Source: Serpens sp964410065
Lineage (GTDB): Bacteria > Pseudomonadota > Gammaproteobacteria > Pseudomonadales > Pseudomonadaceae
Direction of reading: 5' to 3'
Length of the DNA stretch: 32,667 nucleotides
Assembly: GCA_964410065.1 (NCBI GenBank)
Contig: CAYPFO010000034.1
Coordinates: 1-32,667 of the forward strand
Positions 28,648-32,667 of this stretch are shown one piece after another; position 1 is the first letter of the stretch, and each line of letters begins with the position of its first letter. The notes below the pieces were generated by a model. That model did not search any database. It worked only from the letters and a program-made list of their open reading frames with translations, and was not told where the DNA came from. The translations under genes and the position numbers were made by a program.

Positions 28648-29052
28648 ATGAAATTCCCTGTCGTTTTGCATAAAGATCCAGGCAGCGATTACAGCGTGAC
28701 CGTGCCGGATGTACCAGGCTGCTTCACCGCTGGTGAGACCATGGCAGAGGCGCTGGACAATGTGCGTGAGGCTTTGGAGCTTCACTACGAGGGCCTGATG
28801 GCCGATGGCGATCCATTGCCTCAGGCGCAGGAGATCGACGTGCACGTTGCAAATCCGGATTATGCCGGCGGCATCTGGGTGTTGGTGGACTTCGACGTGA
28901 CGCCGTACCTAGGCAAGGCCGTACGCTTCAACGCGACCCTGCCGGAGCACTTGCTGGCGCGCATCGATGCCTATGTGAAAAACCATCCGGAGCAGAAGAG
29001 CCGCTCAGGATTCCTCGCGGATGCGGCGATGCGAGTTCTGCAACATGGCTGA
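28648..29052 (+). CDS. hicB: HicB family antitoxin
   Basis: This 134-residue antitoxin has an N-terminal partial RNase H-like domain (VVLHKDPGSDYSVTVPDVPGC, then AGETMAEALDNVREALELH) that binds HicA. Its C-terminal DNA-binding region is of ribbon-helix-helix type (VRFNATLPEHLLARIDAYVK, SRSGFLADAAMRVLQ). This form of HicB usually represses its own operon. CTGGAGGG precedes the ATG. The gene follows hicA on the same strand and both lie between direct repeats. Confidence 0.94.
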   Translation: MKFPVVLHKDPGSDYSVTVPDVPGCFTAGETMAEALDNVREALELHYEGLMADGDPLPQAQEIDVHVANPDYAGGIWVLVDFDVTPYLGKAVRFNATLPEHLLARIDAYVKNHPEQKSRSGFLADAAMRVLQHG

Positions 29053-29091
29053 TTGGCATATTGATCGTCCGCATAAACACCCATCCCATTT

Positions 29092-29194
29092 GTAGGACGG
29101 CCTCGCCCGCCAGCGGTGCATCAGGCAAACTGCGGGCTGCCCGAAACCCCCGTACCAGAACTCGATTCCGTGCCACGGGGCGAGGCCGCCCTAC
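29092..29194. repeat. GGGCGAGGCC-type palindromic repeat downstream of hicB
   Basis: GTAGGACGGCCTCGCCCG and the inverted GGGGCGAGGCCGCCCTAC bound a 103-bp element. The inner part CTGCGGGCTGCCCG links it to the second palindrome family of the 375-bp array. Its right half (29149-29190) is the direct repeat partner of 28194-28234. Confidence 0.75.
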
Positions 29195-29273
29195 GCCGCG
29201 CGTGGCAAATACTGCATCGCCAACGCCTGAGGCCAGAACCCCACAACCTGCTAGAATCGCGATCTCTTCACCG

Positions 29274-29726
29274 ATGACCGACACCATGGCCGAACACGAC
29301 TTTCGCTACAACCTGCTCAACCCCGCCCACACCCTGACGGAATGCCGTGCCCTCGCACCGGGCCGCTATCAAGTCACCGGCAATGGCGGTTCGATCCAGT
29401 CTGGCGACGTGCTGCTGGTCACCCTCAAGGGCAGCCGCGATCTGTCCATGCGCCTGAGCGTTGATAAAGTCCGCCATTTGATCAACCCGCCTGGCCAATG
29501 GGTCGCTACCGCCAGCGGCCCCGCGTTCCGCGAGCTGGCCATTCACAACTGGCAGGTGAACTGTGACGGTTGCGGCAAGCAGCTGGATTTCGAATTTGCC
29601 GTCGATGCCAGCCAAGGCAAAGGCGCGGACAAAATCGCCGCCGAAGCACGCATCAGTGAACTCGGCTGGTACAAACAGCAGCAACAACACCTGTGCCCCG
29701 CTTGCCACGCCAAGGCGAACCCATGA
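29274..29726 (+). CDS. Conserved hypothetical protein with zinc ribbon
   Basis: The product is 150 residues from the ATG at 29274 (MTDTMAEHDF), or 146 from 29286. Neither start has a strong ribosome-binding site. A TAGAAT -10-like box at 29252-29257 would give a short leader that favours 29274. The C-terminal half has CDGCG and CPACH about 40 residues apart, probably one zinc ribbon. The N-terminal part (YQVTGNGGSIQSGDVLLVTL, LSVDKVRHLINPPGQW) looks beta-rich. I do not know a function. In P. aeruginosa a similar gene lies near gacS. It overlaps the next gene by four bases and is probably co-translated with it. Confidence 0.8.
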   Translation: MTDTMAEHDFRYNLLNPAHTLTECRALAPGRYQVTGNGGSIQSGDVLLVTLKGSRDLSMRLSVDKVRHLINPPGQWVATASGPAFRELAIHNWQVNCDGCGKQLDFEFAVDASQGKGADKIAAEARISELGWYKQQQQHLCPACHAKANP

Positions 29727-30124
29727 AAAAGCTACTCTCCCCCATTGCCCTGGCTCTGCTGATCGGCGGCTGCGCCAGCCCGAGCGCGCCACTGGATACC
29801 AGCAAAACCTACCAGGTCGAATGGATCGGCGAACGTCCGTTGATCGACCGCAGCCACCTGACCGTCACCTTTGACAAAGACGGCCGCGCCCACGGCCACG
29901 CCGGCTGCAACCGCTGGTTCGCCAGCTACCAGCTCGAAGGGCAAAAGCTCAACTTCAGCCAGGCCGGCGCCACCCGTATGGCGTGCGCCCCGGCGTTGAT
30001 GGAACAGGAAAACCGCTTCCTCCAAGCCCTCGACGCCGTGCAACGTTGGGACAGGGGCGAACATGGCGAACTGCGACTGTGGCCGGAAGAAGGCCAGCCG
30101 ATCACGTTGTTTGTGGAAGGCTGA
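29723..30124 (+). CDS. META-domain lipoprotein (HslJ-like)
   Basis: The 133-residue product has a lipoprotein signal MKKLLSPIALALLIGG-C17, with Ala at +2, predicting outer-membrane anchoring. The mature part is a META/HslJ domain with LTVTFDKDGRAHGHAGCNRWF, ATRMACAP and MEQENRFLQAL. HslJ relatives are heat- or antibiotic-induced envelope proteins without a known enzymatic role. The ATG overlaps the previous stop (ATGA at 29723-29726), so translation is coupled. The start at 29723 is preferred over an upstream ATG because it gives a proper signal peptide. Confidence 0.9.
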   Translation: MKKLLSPIALALLIGGCASPSAPLDTSKTYQVEWIGERPLIDRSHLTVTFDKDGRAHGHAGCNRWFASYQLEGQKLNFSQAGATRMACAPALMEQENRFLQALDAVQRWDRGEHGELRLWPEEGQPITLFVEG

Positions 30125-30129
30125 AGGCA

Positions 30130-30200
30130 CACCTGACCGCGATAAGGTCCCAATCACCGGTGCCGCCAATATCGCGGACAAGCCCGCCCTTACAGATCCG
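30130..30200. repeat. REP-related module after the META gene
   Basis: GACCGCGATAAGGTCCCAAT and a terminal GCGGACAAGCCCGC stem followed by CTTACA match the end of the 138-bp modules at 23446-24005. A further copy runs from 30375 to about 30487. Confidence 0.6.
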
Positions 30201-30221
30201 CACGCATCAGGCCAGTCACCT

Positions 30222-30374
30222 GTAGGGGCGAATTCATTCGCCATTGCACGGTCCATCTGCCACCGAATACGCTGCGACGAATGCCGTGGGTTCGGCGGAA
30301 TGCTCACCATCGCGCCTGTCGCCGCACCGGGGTAGTCTGCAGGCGCAGCGCCAGGCGAATAAATTCGCCCCTAC
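30222..30374. repeat. Composite REP-like element (complete)
   Basis: Arms GGGGCGAATTCATTCGCC and GGCGAATAAATTCGCCCC enclose the core GCTGCGACGAATGCC. The length of 153 bp equals that of the copies at 23296 and 23718. Confidence 0.8.
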
Positions 30375-30515
30375 CGGCAGATCCCCAGTCCGCCGCACGC
30401 GATCTATACACCGTGCCGTAGAAGCGGTCTTGACCGCGATAAGGCCCAACCACCGGTGACAAGGACGCGAACAAGTCCGCCCCCTAAAGATCCGAACGCA
30501 TCAGGCCAGTCTCCT

Positions 30516-30753
30516 GTAGGGGCGAATTCATTCGCCATTGCACGCCTCATCCGACACCGAATACGCTGCGACGAATGCCGACGGTTCGGCTGAATGCGCA
30601 CCNNNNNNNNNNNNNNNNNNNNNNNNNNNNNNNNNNNNNNNNNNNNNNNNNNNNNNNNNNNNNNNNNNNNNNNNNNNNNNNNNNNNNNNNNNNNNNNNNN
30701 NNGCACCGGCGTAGCCTACAGCCACAGTGCCAGGCGAATGAATTCGCCCCTAC
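30516..30753. repeat. Composite REP-like element interrupted by the assembly gap
   Basis: The left arm and core (GCTGCGACGAATGCC) are before the gap and the right arm (GGCGAATGAATTCGCCCC) is after it. Comparison with complete copies suggests that only about 15 real bases are missing. Confidence 0.75.
30603..30702. other. Assembly gap (100 N)
   Basis: A run of exactly 100 N is a scaffold placeholder. It falls at the inner hairpin of a composite repeat, so it is probably a repeat-caused contig break. No gene can be read across it. Confidence 0.95.
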
Positions 30754-30852
30754 CGGAATCGCGTTTAACCTGCCGGCCTCGTAGATCACGAACAAGCTGC
30801 TCCTATAGCCAAAACCCGCAAACCCGCCACCGCCCCCCCCCAGACGCAACCT

Positions 30853-30915
30853 GTAGGGGCGAATTCATTCGCCAGTGAACAAACCATTCAACGCCGTATG
30901 GGCTGCGACGAATCC
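30853..30915. repeat. Left half of a composite repeat
   Basis: GTAGGGGCGAATTCATTCG followed by CCAGTGAAC and GGCTGCGACGAATCC matches the left arm and core, without a right arm. It lies 48 bases from the stop codon of the wbpM-like gene. The 30125-30963 spacer is otherwise gene-free. Confidence 0.65.
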
Positions 30916-30963
30916 GAGGCCCCGGCTAAATGTCCCCTAAAAACCAACCTCAACCCTATGCAT

Positions 30964-32667
30964 TCAACCAGCGCTCGTACCCTCGCTACCCGGCTTACCC
31001 AACGCCTTGCCCGCTTCGTCATCAACCCGGCGTTGGTGCAGCCAATCGACAATCTCGCCACTGGGCACATACCCATCCACGGTCTCGCGCAAGAGAGTAC
31101 GCACGCGCTGGAAGTCAGCCTCCTGTACCGCTGCCATCAACTCCTCTAGCACCTGACACAACTCGTTCCAGGGCAAATTCTCCTCGTTGGCACGCATGAT
31201 CATCGGGTGTTCAGTGGGGGTCACGTTGTCGCCGATCAACAGCTCTTCGTAGAGCTTCTCGCCCGGGCGTAAGCCGCTGAACTGCAGGGCAATGTCTCCC
31301 TTGGGGTTCTTCTCGTTACGCACCGTGAGGCCGGAGAGAAGAATCATCTTCTCCGCCAGGTCGACGATGCGCACCGGCTCGCCCATGTCCAACACGAACA
31401 CGTCGCCGCCCTGCCCCATGGAACCGGCCTGGATCACCAACTGCGCCGCCTCGGGGATGGTCATGAAATAACGGGTGATATTGGGATGAGTCACCGTCAC
31501 CGGGCCGCCGCGCTTGATCTGCTCGCGGAACAGCGGAATCACCGAGCCTGAAGAACCCAGCACATTGCCAAAGCGCACCATGGTGAAGCGGGTCTTGTTG
31601 ACCTGATGAATACCGCTCGCGTCCTCAAACAACTTCGGCGCCGGCTCTGCGCTCAACGCTTGCAGCACCATTTCGGCCAAACGCTTGGTGCTGCCCATCA
31701 CATTGGTGGGGCGCACCGCCTTGTCGGTGGAAATCAGCACGAAGTTCTTCACTCCCGCCTGAATCGCCGCCTGGGCTGTGTGCAGAGTACCCATTACATT
31801 GTTCAGCAGCCCCTCGGCGGTGTTGTGCTCGACCATGGGCACATGCTTGTAGGCGGCCGCGTGATACACGGTGTCCACCTTCCAGCTACGCAGCACATCA
31901 AGCAAACGAGTAGGGTTACGGATCGAACCGAGAATCGGCAATAACGTGACACAAGAGCCTTCGCGTTTAATGCGCAGCTCCAGCTCACGATGGATGCTGT
32001 AAAGATTGAACTCACTATGCTCGAACAGAATCAACGTGGTCGGCTTTTGCGTAAGAATCTGCCGACACAGCTCCGAGCCGATGGAACCGCCCGCGCCGGT
32101 GACCATCACCACCTGCCCCTGAATACAGCGCTGAAACAGCTCCTCCTGCGGCTTCACGGCATCACGACCCAGCAGATCTGCAATATCCACTTCCTGGATG
32201 TCTTCGACCTTCACATGGCCACTGACCAGATCCATGATCCCCGGTACCGAGCGCACATGCAGCGGATAACCTTCCAGCTCGGCTAACACATCCCGGCGCC
32301 GCGCGCGGCTGGCCGACGGGATGGCCAGCAACACTTCACTGGCCCCGGTTTCATCGATCATCTGCTGGATATGCTTGGGCTTGTACACCTTCAAGCCAGC
32401 GATCACGCGCCGGGCCAGATTCGGGTCATCGTCGATAAAGGCGACCGGGCGATACAAGCGCCCCATGCGCAGCGCATTGAGCAACTGATTACCCGCAGCT
32501 CCCGCACCATAAATGGCCACCCGTGGCAGACCTCTATCCTGCCCAACAAACGGAATACCCAAGCCAATGCCGTACCAGTCACCCATAAAGTACTGACGCA
32601 TCACCAGGCGCAGCCCACCAATCATCACCAGGCTCAGCCACCAATAGTTGAACACCAGCGAACGCGG
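30964..32667 (-). CDS. wbpM: WbpM-like nucleotide-sugar dehydratase, 5' end outside the window
   Basis: The visible 567 residues belong to an inner-membrane UDP-GlcNAc C4,C6-dehydratase-type protein used for O-antigen or capsule sugars. The frame is open to the window edge (PRSLVFNYWW). WbpM is about 665 residues, so roughly 100 N-terminal residues with membrane helices are missing. A first nucleotide-binding domain has YGAGAAGNQLLNAL. The catalytic domain has GAGGSIGSELCRQI, the ISTDKAVRPTNVMGSTK segment with Met in place of the usual Tyr of short-chain dehydrogenases, and GLRPGEKLYEEL. No neighbouring polysaccharide genes are visible, but they would be expected to the right. Confidence 0.93.
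   Translation of the reverse strand, partial: PRSLVFNYWWLSLVMIGGLRLVMRQYFMGDWYGIGLGIPFVGQDRGLPRVAIYGAGAAGNQLLNALRMGRLYRPVAFIDDDPNLARRVIAGLKVYKPKHIQQMIDETGASEVLLAIPSASRARRRDVLAELEGYPLHVRSVPGIMDLVSGHVKVEDIQEVDIADLLGRDAVKPQEELFQRCIQGQVVMVTGAGGSIGSELCRQILTQKPTTLILFEHSEFNLYSIHRELELRIKREGSCVTLLPILGSIRNPTRLLDVLRSWKVDTVYHAAAYKHVPMVEHNTAEGLLNNVMGTLHTAQAAIQAGVKNFVLISTDKAVRPTNVMGSTKRLAEMVLQALSAEPAPKLFEDASGIHQVNKTRFTMVRFGNVLGSSGSVIPLFREQIKRGGPVTVTHPNITRYFMTIPEAAQLVIQAGSMGQGGDVFVLDMGEPVRIVDLAEKMILLSGLTVRNEKNPKGDIALQFSGLRPGEKLYEELLIGDNVTPTEHPMIMRANEENLPWNELCQVLEELMAAVQEADFQRVRTLLRETVDGYVPSGEIVDWLHQRRVDDEAGKALGKPGSEGTSAG

Overview
The window looks like a draft chromosomal scaffold from a Pseudomonas species. 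The support is a high-GC coding style, GacS, RelA, RlmD, CysM, MazG and WbpM proteins of clear Pseudomonas type, and extragenic palindromes related to known Pseudomonas REP sequences. A run of 100 N (30603-30702) marks an assembly gap.

Layout. (1) 1-4255: one end of an integrated element (prophage or satellite). It holds a chain of small, mostly unknown genes, several of which share an identical ribosome-binding block, and ends in a tyrosine integrase that abuts the 3' end of a tRNA-Leu gene. (2) 4256-4740: tRNA-Leu(UAG), tRNA-His(GUG) and tRNA-Arg(UCU) on the minus strand, behind a strong sigma-70 promoter with a GC-rich discriminator. (3) 4871-5725: folD. (4) 5785-11736: a six-gene minus-strand operon for a glycerol-type ABC importer (glpS-T-P-Q-U-V order). 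A divergent AcoR-like sigma-54 activator follows at 12127-13944. The space between them holds a good -24/-12 promoter, candidate activator sites and a 139-bp hairpin repeat. (5) 13945-15278: a gene-free array of 375-bp tandem repeats built from REP-like palindromes. (6) 15279-22000: a minus-strand housekeeping block of a DUF2058 gene, mazG, relA, rlmD and cysM, with small tandem repeats in the spacers. (7) 22321-24906: an argP-like regulator and a TRIC/UPF0126 membrane protein, separated by about 1 kb of duplicated REP-like sequence. (8) 25073-27823: gacS. (9) 28438-29052: a hicAB toxin-antitoxin pair bracketed by about 40-bp direct repeats. (10) 29274-30124: a zinc-ribbon protein and a META-domain lipoprotein. 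(11) 30125-30963: more REP-like composites and the assembly gap. (12) 30964-32667: the 3' part of a wbpM-like gene that runs off the window.

Working together. The glp genes form a self-contained uptake module, probably switched on by the divergent activator through sigma-54. The relA-mazG-rlmD-cysM block and gacS are conserved global-physiology genes.

The less explained content is of three kinds: the leader hairpins and recurring ribosome-binding block of the integrated element, the nucleotide-binding asymmetry of the glycerol transporter, and at least four families of palindromic repeats that fill nearly every long spacer.
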